Shown piece by piece: positions 11,000 to 24,700 of a stretch of DNA of 64,000 bases. The stretch lies in NCBI RefSeq assembly GCF_905220565.1, contig NC_059420.1, positions 248,001-312,000 on the forward strand. The letters run 5' to 3'. Both the position numbers and the translations under genes were made by a program. The first letter of the stretch is position 1; each line of letters starts with the position of its first letter. This DNA is from Melitaea cinxia (Eukaryota > Arthropoda > Insecta > Lepidoptera > Nymphalidae). The notes beneath the pieces are model-generated. The model saw nothing but the letters and a program-made list of their open reading frames with translations, made no database searches and was not told the DNA's origin.

Positions 11000-11670
11000 T
11001 TCCGTTACTAATTTAGGTAATATATCTATATATTAACACGTGAAGCAAAAACTTTGTACCCCTTTTTACGAAAATTGCGCGGACGGAGAAGTATGACGCA
11101 TACTTATAGTTTGAGAAGGACTGTAGAATGCTATTTTTTTTAAATAATGCATAAAAATATATTAAATCAATAAAAAAAAAATTACACACACTACCATGTA
11201 TTTGACACACACACGCGTATATACTCTTTTGTTTAATGTAATTCTGGTCGAATTTCGACCACAGGGCGTCCACTAGTGTCACAGTAGGTCAAGTTTCGTA
11301 ATATTACGTAAATAATAATAATTGATTTGAATTGATCCTGACTTAGCTTATGTATTTGTACATTGCTTTGCTTAAAAGAGTTGACATTTCGAAATTTTTG
11401 CTCTTTAAAAATTTTATCTATACTAACAAATGGAGAGTCGGTTTGTTTGTTCGGTCATACCGCAAAAACTACTAAACCGATCGGAATAATACTTATACCA
11501 TGAGGTTTTACTATGTGATATGTTGGTGATTACTTATCGTGTAGTTGTAAAGTAATAATGGTAATAATACTGTAATGTCACGTTACACGAGCGTTGTCAC
11601 GTCACACGTCACGCCAAACGTGTAATCTATTTACTTAGAAATGATATAGTGTATAGAAATACTATAGTGT
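11000..11670. other. AT-rich region without genes
   Basis: Low-complexity DNA. 11560-11625 has repeated GTCACG/ACGTCAC strings. No ORF that looks real. Confidence 0.4.
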
Positions 11671-11679
11671 ATGGGTTCA

Positions 11680-11935
11680 GTAGTGGCTTTCAGGACTGCA
11701 TTTTTGAGGTAGGGCGTGGCAGGAAATGCAGCCCGACTGGGGTAGCACCTCGACCTTACAGGAGATCACAGCTAAATAATACTGCTTTCAAGCTGTGTTG
11801 TGTTCCTATGTGAGTTAGGTAGAGAACTCCTGGGTATAGTCAGGGATGAGGTCGGCAACGCGCTTGCGATGCTTCTGGTGCTGCAGGCGTTTATATGCTG
11901 CGGTATCCGCTCACAACCACGAACCTTACGCTTAT
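11680..11935 (-). repeat. family D repeat
   Basis: Reverse copy: GCCCGACTGGGGTAGCACCT, AGATCACAGCTAAATAATAC, CTGCAGGCGTTTATA. Confidence 0.7.
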
Positions 11936-12359
11936 TTGCCACCTTTGTAGTAAAAAAATGTCCCCGCTCTATCTCGGAGAGCCCGTAAAGCCATCGGTCC
12001 TGGTTATCAATTGTGCAATCAACACAGGCCAAGTCGCGCATCAGCTGTATGTAAATATAATAAAATAAGAAAACGAATGTCTTTGAAATATTTCTCGAAT
12101 GTTCTGGAACTCCGTGTCGTTTGCGTTTCGTTACTAAAATAGTATTTAAATTCACAAAACGGGTTTCTGTAAGCGTTAGGTCGACACACGAGTCGCTTCA
12201 AACGTCTGTTGTACATATTATTTATGCAAAGTTGCCGACGGTGGAGTCCTTGTTTTCACCTCCTGATATAGTCTCTGATAGCCTATCAGTAGACTATGTG
12301 AGATATAAGTCACAACTTGGATTAACAGGTTGCGAATAACAATATCTAGAAGGCTATCT

Positions 12360-12690
12360 ATAAATTATGTTACACATTAAGGGGGGGTCGACAGTTTGTG
12401 AAATATACCGAATACTAATAATAATACCGAAACTGTGTAAAAGTCCAAGATATGTGACATTTTGTGACAAGGACAAGTGACAAGGGGTTGAAAAATCGTA
12501 AAATTCTCGAGTCAGAATGCCAGTTACACTCCTCCGAAACGGCTGGACCGATTTTTGTGGATTTTTTTGTGCATATCGTGTAGGTCTGAAAATCGGCCAA
12601 CATTTATTTTTCATACCCCAAAGTTATAAGGGGGGGGGGGATAAGGGTTGCTAATAACATATGGCAAAACAACGTTTGCGGGGTGAGCTA
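12360..12690 (-). mobile_element. family I repeat
   Basis: Minus-strand markers are CCCCGCAAACGTTGTTTTGC and, about 120 bp away, CCGTTTCGGAGGAGTGTAAC. It shares both with the + copy at 39670-39985. Non-autonomous. Confidence 0.6.
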
Positions 12691-12974
12691 GTATTATATA
12701 AATTTAGGATGTCACCGAAAATCAGTTACAAAGTACGTGTTACTTTGATGACAACTCAGCAACATTCCTTTTCAGGGACGTTACACCAGCTTACCTTTTT
12801 TATTTATTCATGACTAGCTGTATCCCGCGCGCGTTAATACGCTTTTTTTATTTTTTATTTTTGATCGTACCAACTCAGAAAACCTTTGTGGGCTCATGCA
12901 CAACACTTTGCTGAAGATCATGATCAAATGCATACTTATGATTACATGCAGACAAACGTTAATTTTTATATATC

Positions 12975-13110
12975 ATCATCACTTCAGCCTATCGCAGTCC
13001 ACTGCTGGACATAGGCCTCCACAAGCTTGCGCCAAAAATGACGTGAACTCATGTGTTTTGCCCATAGTCACCACGCTGGGCAGGGGGTTGGTGACTGCAG
13101 AGCTGGCTTC
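12975..13110 (+). repeat. family A repeat, partial
   Basis: CTTCAGCCTATCGCAGTCCA and CTGCTGGACATAGGCCTCCA through CATAGTCACCACGCTGGGCA. Confidence 0.75.
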
Positions 13111-13499
13111 GATGAAGTGATATATTAAAGTTTTAAAGGTTGTTTCTATTTCTAATTTAAACCCACAAGCATTTCATTTATACCTTTTTAGGCGGGTAAT
13201 TGGAAGCCCCGCTATCCGAATGTGAGACGGGAGTGTAGGCCTCACGGCACGGAATACCCCCTAAAACTCAGCGGTGCCCTCATCAAGCATTTCATATACC
13301 TGGCTTATTACCTAATCCTCAACCCTCGCCTTAATTATTATAACATAATGCTATTATATAAAAATATGTATGTACATAAGACCGCTTTAACCACATAATC
13401 AATACACATGTCCAATGTTACACTGAGCTGTAACGCGATATTTCGCGGCGGCGCCTTGCACTCCGGAGACTGTTCTAGAATTAAAAATAGTACCCATAT

Positions 13500-13715
13500 T
13501 AAGATATTAACCAAGTGGAGTAGTGGGGGGGGGCGTCATAGCGGGGGGGGGGGGAAGAGGGCGTCATGCCCCGGGCGCTACTCACAAAGGGGCACCGAAT
13601 GGGACGCAAAACAAAAAAATCTGAACATATTATATGGTTTTCAAAAGGGGGGGCTAAAAAAGGTATTGTGCCCCGGGTGCGAATTAAGCTCATTACGTTA
13701 CTGTGTTAACTACTG
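13500..13715 (+). repeat. family H repeat (GGGCGCTACTCACAAAGGGG)
   Basis: Poly-G runs, then CCGGGCGCTACTCACAAAGG, TATATGGTTTTCAAAAGG and TTAAGCTCATTACGTTACTG. The same order occurs at 26455-26620. Confidence 0.65.
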
Positions 13716-14074
13716 AGCCATTGACACCCTTCGACCAAATACATTAGGCTAAACACATTAACAAGCGCGGTTATCGCCCGGTATCCGTTGTAACAGTTCA
13801 GCAATGTATGCCCATTGTATGATACTGGATCTTCTCTTACACGGAAAATGGGGCTTTTGCTCAGCTGTGGAACGTTACAAACAGTCGAAATACTAGTCAT
13901 AAAAACAAAAATAAATTAAATAGAATTAATGAATATACCGGTCGCCGGTATTACATAGTCAGTCATAATTTTACTAACTTCAAATCTTGACGAAATGGCT
14001 ACCACCAATACATTCGTTACTTTTTGGATATAGATAAAAAATATTTAATGAGTACTAAATATGTATGCTGTGTA

Positions 14075-14397
14075 GCTACGGTACTAAAGAATATAGCCAC
14101 CCCCTCTCTTCCCGTGGGTGTTGTAAGAGGCGACTAAGGGATAACACAGTTCCATTACCACCTTGGAACTTAAAAAGCCAACCGATGGCGGGATAACCAT
14201 TCTACCGCTGGTTTCGAAATACACAGGCCGAAGACGGGCAGCAGCGTCTTCGGTGCGACTAAGCTAGCCCTGCGGTCACCAACCCGCCTGCCCAGCGTGG
14301 TGACTATGGGCAAAACACATGAGTTCACGTTATTTTTGGCGTAAACTTGTGGAGGCCTGTGTCCAGCAGTGGACTGTATAGGCTGTAATAATGATGA
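14075..14397 (-). repeat. family A repeat, long form
   Basis: TAAAGAATATAGCCACCCCC to CAGCAGTGGACTGTATAGGC, about 320 bp. Other long copies are at 40985, 43830 and 48988. No ORF or clear Pol III boxes. Confidence 0.75.
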
Positions 14398-14399
14398 AA

Positions 14400-15150
14400 T
14401 ATGTACGTTTTATTTATTATTAATTTTTTTTTAAGAGAAATTACTTTAGACGTATGAGGCTAAAATTTTTACGGATGAAACGGCGTTTTGATGAAACGAC
14501 AACGTTTTTGTCGATGGCGCTGGAACGAAAATCTAAACCTTTAGATTTGTACAAATATAAATGAAACTTAAAAATTAGTTTGCCAAAGAAGTTTCACTTC
14601 TGACATGTGTACTTTGTACGCACGCACTTTTTTATTGGACAAAAGTATTTTCAGTTTGCGACCCTACACGATACGCAAAGCGATCCCAATTCTTTCCCCG
14701 AGCGCTTAAGGTCCGCGCTGATACCTTTACCACATATGATGGCGCCGCGAACTCCGGTGTTACATCTACTAAAGGCTAAATAAATTGCATCACTTTTCAT
14801 TATGTCGACATAGGTGGACAAAACGACAGTTTTTTTTCTTCCGATTTCTTTTTTAAATTAAGAAAATAAAACATAGCTTGAGAGACTTCGGAATAATATA
14901 GTTACGACTCTGTTCTTCTAATTATTATTATTAAATTAGTTCCTATAAATCTATAAACAAACTTACAAGCTTTACCTTTTAATAATATTACTTTTAGATC
15001 GACAAAATTAATAAAAAAGACACAAAAAATCACGAATAATGCTAAAGAAATACGAAAAAAAGTGTTTTAATTTAAATAAACAAACAAAATGACAGTCTTA
15101 AAACAGGTTAAAATGTCAAAAATGTGCTGCAATTAAACATAATAAAAATA
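14400..15150. other. upstream intergenic DNA, AT-rich
   Basis: Directly upstream of the Lrrk promoter. I see no ORF, repeat copy or RNA gene. It may hold distal regulatory sites I cannot identify. Confidence 0.4.
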
Positions 15151-15154
15151 AATC

Positions 15155-15268
15155 AACCAATCGGAATCAAGTACATGTATTGCGTCACAACGAAAGGATT
15201 TTTCAACCAATCAGAGTCGAGAATCGGCATTGCGTTGTGATATAAGAAGTGATCCTATTGGTCGCAAA
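15155..15268 (+). promoter_or_regulatory. probable Lrrk promoter / 5' UTR with three CCAAT boxes
   Basis: CCAAT boxes lie at 15157-15161 and 15207-15211, with an inverted one (ATTGG) at 15257-15261, exactly 50 bp apart. The first two sit in a degenerate tandem duplication: CAACCAATC followed by GGA/AGA and, about 25 bp later, ATTGCGT. A TGCGTCA motif at about 15181 resembles an AP-1/CRE site. The start codon follows 8 bp after the third box. No TATA box is evident at a sensible spacing. The transcription start cannot be fixed from sequence; it may lie within this stretch, and the third box could be in the 5' UTR. Confidence 0.45.
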
Positions 15269-15407
15269 ATGTTGCGTCGCTGGAGGTCGATGAGGGTCAA
15301 CCACGTGACCAGTGTCGCGCATGTGCGGCGCAGGCACCTCGATGCGGAGGATGCGTATGATGCAGCGCAGTATTTCATTGATGATGTCAAGGATCCTTGG
15401 CAGGCAG
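15269..15407 (+). CDS. Lrrk: Lrrk exon 1 (probable start codon)
   Basis: The reading frame opens MLRRWRSMRVNHV and ends DDVKDPWQA plus one base; the donor is GCAG|gttggt. It is a GC-rich island with CCAAT boxes just upstream in AT-rich DNA. The one-base overhang is exactly what exon 2 needs, and the joined residue is Asp. I recognise no domain in it. A non-AUG start upstream or a further 5' exon cannot be excluded. Confidence 0.62.
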
Positions 15408-15731
15408 GTTGGTATTTGAAGATTGATAAAAACACACACGTACGCATATACGTACACACGCACGCATATACGTACACACGCACGCATATACGTACACACG
15501 CACGCACGTACGCTCGCTCGCACACCCGTAAATATGCCTGCACGCGCGTGTGCTCGCTTGCACAACAATTCATACGCAAGTACACACGCTCGTAAGCACG
15601 CACGCGCGTACGAAAGGGAAAGGTAGAAGTAAGATAAGTTGACGACTCACCAACTTATTAGAGCACTTCGAACACATTTAGCGATTCTTTTTAACCGACT
15701 TCAAAAAAGGAGGAGGTTGCTCAATTCGATC

Positions 15732-15773
<42 letters not shown>

Positions 15774-18700
15774 ATATTAGATATATATATTTTATGGATG
15801 TTCAGGGAATAGCTTCGTCGTTTATGAACCGATTTTAATAATTCTTTTTTTTGTTAGAAAGGAGATATCCCTAGTTTGGTACCATGATAAGTAAACCAGG
15901 ATCTGATGATGGGATCCCAGAGAAATCGAGGGAAACTCAAAAATCCGCATAACTTTTTACTGGGTGTACCGATTTTGATAATTTTTAATTTAATCGAAAG
16001 CCGATGTTTATCGTGTGGTCACATTTAAATTTAATCGAGATCTGATTGCAACTTTTGGAGTAATCTTTGATAATGCGTATTTACTTGACTATTTTTTCGT
16101 CTACCTACGTTGTATTACTTGTCGATATAATTGAAGTCGGTTTTTTTTCGTTTACCAGCAAACACAATTATTTATATTTAGTTCTATTTAGACGTACATA
16201 CAGGTATAACACTTTTTTTATATAAAAACAGATGTAGGTACTTTTTAGCTATATTTACTTAAGCAATTAAATGTTTTTAACAAATGTTATCCATTAAGAT
16301 CTTTTTAATTTTAGTCGTATTTTATTGCTCAGCCATTTTTATTATTTACAAGTGTACATACTAATATTTTTTAAGTAATTCTAAAACTGGTTCGTTGATA
16401 AGGAACTGGATTAATTGAAATGATAATCGTAAAATTTACGCATAAGTAATGTAATATAATAATATACAAGTACGAGGGTTTGTTTGTTTGTTGTAGACAG
16501 TGTGTGTCGTGGTCTGGGCGTTTGTGTATATTGTTTTTGTGAAGCTCCTACATACGTACGATGTTACAATCCATTTGGGTTTTTAGTATGAGAATTTCAC
16601 TTATTATTATTATTTATTAAAAGCTACACACATAATTTCTTTTGCGATATAAGTAACGTTGTGTTTTTGTGGTGAGTAAGGTAGCGAGAAATCCGGGCGG
16701 TACATTTTGACAGCTGGAAATAGGTCGCCAACGCGTAAGTAATGCCTCATCTCTTACCATCGCTTCAGCCTGTAATATCCCACTACTGGGCTTAGGCCTC
16801 TTTCCCCATGTAGGACAAGGATCAGAGCTTAATCCACCACGCTGCTCCAATGAGGGTTGGCGGATATATTCCCTACTATGAGTAACGATCGCTACTGTAC
16901 ATGATAACGACCGGGATCAACGGCTTAACGTGCTCTCCGAGGCACGGTGGGGAGACCCACAGGGACTGCTCAAACTCCCAGACCACGGCAAACACCTGTA
17001 CGGCCAATACAAATGTTTGTCACGTACGGGGTTCGAGCCCGCAACCGTTGCTCCAACGCATCTGGGAATAGGTCGACTATCGGGCTAACCTAAAATAAGA
17101 GCGGAAGCCGGGACGATAATCTAGTTCTATTTGATTGACAAATCATTTTGAATCAATAAAAGATCAAGTGTCCGCTTCCGCGCAATAAGCTCGACCTTCA
17201 TCTTCGTTCAATCAATTGATAATGTCATTCGGCTGAAGTCTAGTACTGCGACGTTGGATTAGTACTTATTTTTAGTGCTAGAGAATGCGTTACTTGATTT
17301 TGGGAAAAAGTGGTTCTATAATTTTTGTCTAAAGCACGTGTTATAACTGTCTTGAAGTTCGTTATAATAATTATATGTATAACCCAGCTGTGCTCGCAAC
17401 TTCGTCCGCGTGGAATTTAACAAAACAATTATTGTTCAGTTCAGAGTTATAAAAAAAATCTAAAATTAAAGTAAGCCTAAGTTACTCCTTACATCAGCTA
17501 TCTACCAGTGAAATTCCCGTCAAAATCGGTCCAGCCGTTTCAGAGATTAGCCGGAACAAACAGACAGACAGACAAAAATAAAAAAAAAACGTTATTTTGC
17601 CATATGTAACATGTATACTCTTTCTTGCTCCGTTCGCCTCACCCGATCACACTTTTCCGTAACGCTCTCGTCACGCATTCACCAGCTTACTCCCCAAGTC
17701 AAACGTGCTTAAAGAAGTTTTACTTCGACTCTTTCTTCCCTTTACAACAAGGCTTGAGCCTGGTTTGATCATGATTTGCTTTCCTTCAATAGATTTCGTC
17801 CCTCTTCTGTTTCTTTCATACAAGTTGCGCATTTTATTAAAACTGATTTAACCGAGGCACAGCAGGCCTACTCAAAATCTGGAGCGGCCCGACTGAGGTA
17901 GTACCTCGACCAGAGCTCCTGGGGGGATTGGGGATTGGGTCGGCAACGCGTTTGCGATGCTTCTGGTGTTGCAGACGTCTATAAGCTACGGTGATTTGCC
18001 GACTTAGTTGTATGAAAAAAACACTAGCTGCGCTCCGCGATTCCACACGTGTTAATTTGAGAAAAAAGAATCGCATTAAAATATAATATTTATTTTATTT
18101 TATTTTATTTATTCAGAAAAACTTACAGCTATACATAACAAATTAAAAAATACAATTAAAAAACTAAAAGCCATTTATAAGTTTTTACAATTAACAACTA
18201 AAGAGTGCTGTACTGATTAAGAGCTTGGGTAAAACAAAATTAAACTTAGGATGGTTTGAGAACTTAGCTGGATCATTAAACTGCTTAGACATTATTAGCT
18301 ATCGGAAGAGAAATATTCTGTGGTCACCAATCGTCTAATAGAGTAAGGTTTAATGAGAAAAACATCAACGTCACGATGGTCGCGCAAAAAGTCATTAAAT
18401 CGCGTGGTAGATCTACAAATAAAGGAATTTCGACGATAATTACTATGACAAAGTGGGACATAAAATGGGGCAAAATTACGAAATAACCTACTAGGTACAT
18501 TAAATTTAATTATGTTGTGTAAGTCTGTGTTATCTATAATATTGTTGATAATTTTATTTAGATATACCAAATCAGAAACATTTCGACGTAATCTCAGGGG
18601 AAGAAAATGGTATTTTTTACATCTGCTTTCATAGTCAACTAAATTATCACCACATTTATACTGCAAGTATCTTAAAAACCGTTTCTGGATACATTCGATT

Positions 18701-21700
18701 CTATTTACATACGTACTATATGTTGGGTTCCAGATTTCAGAACAATACTCAAGTATACTACGTACGTATGAGCAGTATAGAATTTTTACAGGCTTAAGTG
18801 TTCTAAAGTTCTTGCAAGATCTAATAACAAACCCCAAAGCCCTTGAGGCCTTTTTTACGATATATTCGACATGCTCGTTGAATAACAGCTTGCAGTCTAC
18901 AACTACACCTAGGTCTTTAATTTTATTTATATGTACCATCGTTTGATCTTTTAGGGTGTAATTGTATCTAAGAGTGTTTAATTTGCGAGTAAAATTCATG
19001 ATGTGGCATTTCGAGACATTAAGGTCTAATTTATTAATTTGGCAGTAATTGTTGAATCTGTTTAGGTCATCCTGCAGTAATCGACAGTCATCCATTGAAG
19101 AAATACGTTTTATTATTTTAGCATCATCAGCATACAATAAGCAAAGAGAATGATGAAAACATGATGATACATCGTTCAGAAATATGGCAAAGAGAAGTGG
19201 CCCCAATAATGAGCCTTGCGGCACTCCAGAGGGAATAGACACCCAGGCAGAGACGTAGCCGTTTAAAGCTACTGCCTGGGAGCGGTTATTTATATATGAG
19301 GAGAACCAACGAAATAGATTTCCATGTATTCCCGCCATATAGATCTTTTGAAGCAGAATACAGTGGTCAATACGATCAAAAGCCTTACTAAAATCGGTAT
19401 ATATTATGTCAACCTGTGCACCCGAATCCATTGATGAGCTAACATAATCATATGTAAGAAGAAGATTAGATGTGGTCGAGCGACCCTTCAAAAAACCATG
19501 CTGCTCTGGAATGAACCAAGCCTGAATTGTAGCATAAACCTGTCGATAAACGATATTCTCAAAGATTTTGGCAAAAATGCAAAGTTTTGAGATTGGTCTA
19601 TAATTTTTTATGTTAGTTTTATCGCCATTTTTATATATAGGGGTTATAAACGCCGACTTCCACATGTTTGGTACATAGCCTTCATCCAATGATCGTCTAA
19701 AAAGCATACTCAAAGGGGTAACCAAACTTTTAGCACATTTTAAAATCATTAAAGGAGGAATGTCATCGGGGCCGGCACCTTTATTTAAATTAACGGATTC
19801 CAAGAGCTTGAGGAGCTCGTCATTATCAATACGTATATCTCCAATATTGTAGTTATTTATTTTCTGCGTCACGGGGTAGGTGAAGTTGGAGTTCGGACTA
19901 GACTTAAGAAAGTTAGCTTGAAAATAATTTGAAAACAAATCACAAATTTTGTCACCGGTGGAAGCAGTTTCACTATTATAAGACATGGTGGAAGGAAAAG
20001 TGGAAGATGTTTTGCTATTGTACTTTATAAAGGACCAAAAAGCTCTAGGATTAGTTGTTATAGCATCTTCAGTTCTATTTATGTAAGATTCATAACATGA
20101 ATGTTCAAGAGACTTAGCCCTTTTTCTAAGTAGTGAAAAAGTCATATAATCGCTTTGGTTCCCATAAAGTTTAAATTTTCTTATAATTAATATAGCCTAT
20201 AACATCCCTCGGTGAATCCAACACAGAAAAAAAATCATTTAAACGAGTAGTTCCCGAGATTAGCGCGTTCAAACAAACAAAGTCTTCAGTATTATATTAT
20301 TAGAATAGAATGCAGTGGTACGTGACTTGACTGAGAAGACCCCACTCATATCTAGTCACTGTTTACGTCTAAAAGTGTTTAACAAGTAACCCGTCTTCCC
20401 CAGATGCCCTGGAACGCGAGCGCGTCTCCCAGCACGGGCAGTTACGTGAGCTGGTGGTACGTGGGGATGCGGCCGCGTTGCAGACCAAGTTGCAAGAGCT
20501 CGGTTCCGCTGCTGGCATCGTCGCCAACCTGACCCCAGGGGGCGCGAATACTTTGCTATATGTGTTAGTAGAACATTTTTATTAAAAACTTTTTTTAGAC
20601 TTGCAATGTATACAGAACCAGGAGTATAATTGCAGCGCTTCCGAGCTAGGTGCCACTACAGCCGCAGCGGCGCTGGTGGAGGCTGGCGCTGATGGGAGAG
20701 CTCATCCCGTCACCCGGTACGGACCGCTGTACATCGCCTGCTACCACGGACACCTGGACATCGCGAAATTACTGCTGCATCACTTTCCAGAAGCTATACA
20801 GGTGACGCGAAACTAGCTTTGTTAACACAGCTAGATTTAATCTCTTTAATCTTCGAAAACGACGCGGCCGCAAATACTGACATTATTTTTCATCTCTCTT
20901 AATTTTGCCGCCAATCTCGTATAATAACATAAGACGTACATAATACAGATTATATATTTAACAATATAAATCATTTCTTCCAAAAAGTGTTGTATGACTG
21001 TACTGACTGACTGACACCAAATATCTGAGCTCAACTGTAAACCAATTGTCTTGTCCATCAGCAAGAAACGGTAGAGAAATGGCTACCGCTCCACGCGGCG
21101 TGTATCGGCGGCCACCCCGCGGTAGTGACGCTGTTACTGGAGTACCCCTACCCGGAGCACCTCCTGTCTACCTACACGTGAGTCATGTAGAAATAACTAT
21201 CATATCTCATGGTGTATTGCGTCTATAGAGGCTTGGGTATTTTAGAAATAATTTCAACCTTACCAACTTGCTTTGTAGCCATAATTTGTCATGTGAATTG
21301 CTTAGTCACTATTCTACCGGTACTCGATAGAGTTTATCCTCTACATAAGTTACTGATAGACTTTAAAAGCTCTCTCTTTGGCCTTAGTCCGTCTATTGCA
21401 GACGATTTAGACAGTGTCAGACAGACACTGTGTCGCCTAGGACACTCTTCAGGAAAACGCAGAGTTGCCTAAGTTCTGCGCCACCCTCTCGACCTCACTG
21501 GTTAGGCCCACCGGAACGACGAGTCGATACGTGTGGAGCAAGTTGGGCTGCAGCAGTCTTTCGCATTATAGAGCTATGCCACGAATGCTTGACGGAGACC
21601 CCATTCCGGGTTTCCAATGAAGTTTTCCTTCTCCAGGACCCTGATGATTTTGAGCCAGGTTTATCCCTCGGTCGCTTTTTACGACCCCCACGGGAAGAAA

Positions 21701-24700
21701 GGGGGTGGTGCTATTGTACACGGCCCACGCCACACGGCATACTTTAAAAGCAGGAGGTAGAATATGTCATTAGGACCCGTTTCACCTCAATTCAGAAACT
21801 ACCAACTTTTAGATTAATAATTTAATAGAAATAACTTAGGAAGTCGTTAATGAAAAAGAATTATATACGAATCTCTACTAATATTATAAATTTGAATGTA
21901 AGTTTGTTTGTTAAGCTTTGACGCGAAAACTACTTAACCGATCATTATGAAACTTTGTACGCATATTCTTGGAGGTATTAGAAGTAATATTTAAAAAAAA
22001 ATTCAATGCAACCGAAATCGCGGGTAATAGCTAGTAAATTATATATCATAACTGTATAGCGTTATTGAAACCGGTGAGAAAGGCCCGAAGTACAATAAAG
22101 AATATGAATATGTAGAATAAAAATGACATCGCTCTGTTAGAGCACAAAATTTTATGTTCAAAAAAAATTTATCTTTATAATAATAATAATAATCTTTATT
22201 TCGGGACTAGCCCGTATAGCGTTAGTAACAATGGTGTTTATAATCTAATGTTAGTACAATTACATTTGTTCGTAATTCTGATTGCTTTTATTATATGCGA
22301 TTTCAAGATCAATCGGTATTAAAACTATTAACGTTTACTTTTACTTTGAAATAAAAGACGACTCGTATAATAAAGATTCCGTGTATTGTCTGACCAAATA
22401 ACAACGAATAATGAATAAGAAAAGATGAACGTTACAAATTGAAATATTTTGAACAAGGAAAAAAAAACGTATGAAGTTAGGCGAGGTCCCCCCGCCCGTC
22501 GCCCTCTCATTGGCTGATAAGCGGCGACTTCACATTAGAAGCGCCACTGCCCACTAGATATCGCTTGAACAACATTTAAATAATTAAATAATTACATTTT
22601 AATAAATTTTGAATTAACAATAACTATAATAATATTTTTTAATAATAATAATAATAATTTTAAAACAACTAAAATGTGCATTCCTTTTTTTAAATATTAT
22701 ATTACTGTGAATTATAATTTTATTATTAATTTATTTACCATTTCATTATCATTATTAACATTTTATAATTAAGGAGTTAAATACAATGAATTTAAAATCG
22801 CTAACGGGGGAGGAAGGTTCTCTTTGCTTATCGTAACAAGATACGACAAAGGGAGGATATTATTAAATACTTTCAAAATACACCCAATTATTTCAATAAT
22901 TTATGACTGAACTAGTTTTTGTAACGTAATATAATTTACGGTGTCATTGAAAGCGTAAAAACGTACATCTATACTCTATACAAATAAATATAATTGGAGT
23001 GTCTGTTTGTAATACTAAAATAAGCGCTTACATACGCGGTACATATACCAAAATAACATATTCTACAATTTTTGTCTGTCTGTCTGTTTGTTCCGGCTAA
23101 TCTCTGAAACGGTTGGACCGATTTTGACGAGACTATCACTGGCAGATAGCTGATGTAATAACGAGTAACTTATGTTACTTTTATTTTAGAAATTTATTTA
23201 TTTTATAACTCTGCGAACTGAACAATAACTTTTTTGTTAAATTCCACGCGGACGAAGTCGCGGGCACAGCTAGTAATAAAATAAAATTCTGCGTAACATG
23301 TACGTTCGGCCCCTAAGTCTCAGTGGATCACCAATGAAGCGTCTGTAGGATCGTTCCATTCAATAGCTCATATCAGCGGTGATGTAATCGAACGTGTCGA
23401 CCTCTCGAATATATCGCCAGGTCACGCTGGGCACAAGGGTGGCTTATCACCTCGACTTTGTCTGATCTGGCGCACTTCCCTAAACACGCTCGACTTAAAA
23501 TTAATCCACGTTTTTGTATCGAATCGAATTTTTTTTTTTTTGACGTGACAACGTCCAATAAACCGATGAACGCTGGCTGCACGCACGAAAAAGGATGACT
23601 CATTGGCCTGTGCGTCCGAGGAGATGTTTTTTTATGACGTCACGTTAAACTATCGTCCGTAAACCAGCTTTCTTTTTTTTTAATATCACTAGGTCGGTGA
23701 ACAAGCGTACGGCTCACCTGATGGTAAGCGATTACCGTAGCTTATAGACACCTGCAAATCACCCCAATCCCCCCCAGGAGCTCTGGTCACCTTACTCACC
23801 AACAGGAAAACAATACTGCTGAAGCAATAAGCAGTATTATTTAGCAGGAAATTCCTGCTGTGCCCTACCTCAGTTACAGACAGCCAATTTTTTAATTCAA
23901 TTGTACAACGTCCACGGACTCGTAGTTGGCACTGGCAATTTTAGGCTTATCCGCGTACATTATTTTTATTTATTTTTTACCAATAAGTATTGTAACTCTT
24001 ATAAAAAAAATTACTCTGAATTGTGATACGTGGGGAACTAAAGAATCTTTATTGCACTTGTTGATGGAATGTGTGTTGCAGAGTCAGAGACAATTACTGT
24101 TTAAGAATTTAAAACTTTCGTTCGATGTTGGGGCGGTGCAAAATATTCTATCAGTGTCAGAATATGCTAGAATGATTTTTGGTTTTTATAAGTTGGCTAA
24201 TAATTGAGTTTTTTTAAGGTTTTTTTTTTTTTGTACGTGTGTGACTATTTACCTTAAAAGTTATAATGGGACTGTCGTGTCTGTAGGATAAAAGTCCTTA
24301 AATTTAATAAAAAAATATAAAAAATAAGTATTTCAACTAACTAACGCGATCGATACCGTCCTGCCTTGCAAAATGTCAAACTGGCAAAACTTCTTCTTCA
24401 GAGTTGATGGCTTTCAACATTGCCAGATGAGCACAGATGATTGCGCCAATGTCACGTAGAAAACTTTAGGCTTACTAAATACTCGTGCGTTTTCGTAAGT
24501 TTGATAAAAAATATATATATGTATGTATATGTATATGTATGTATGTATATGTTTAATTATTTGAATATTTATAATAAATTTGTTGTAACTTGTACACCTA
24601 TGCTGACGTTAGGCCATTTTCTTTGCCCTAAGGTTGCCTGGAAGAGATCGCTTTTTAGCGATAAGGCCTTTGTACCTAATGAATATATTGTCAATATTTT

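Noticed and set aside
15203..15626. Overlapping minus-strand ORFs of 121-130 codons
   Set aside because: Driven by the ACGC minisatellite and by antisense of Lrrk exon 1.
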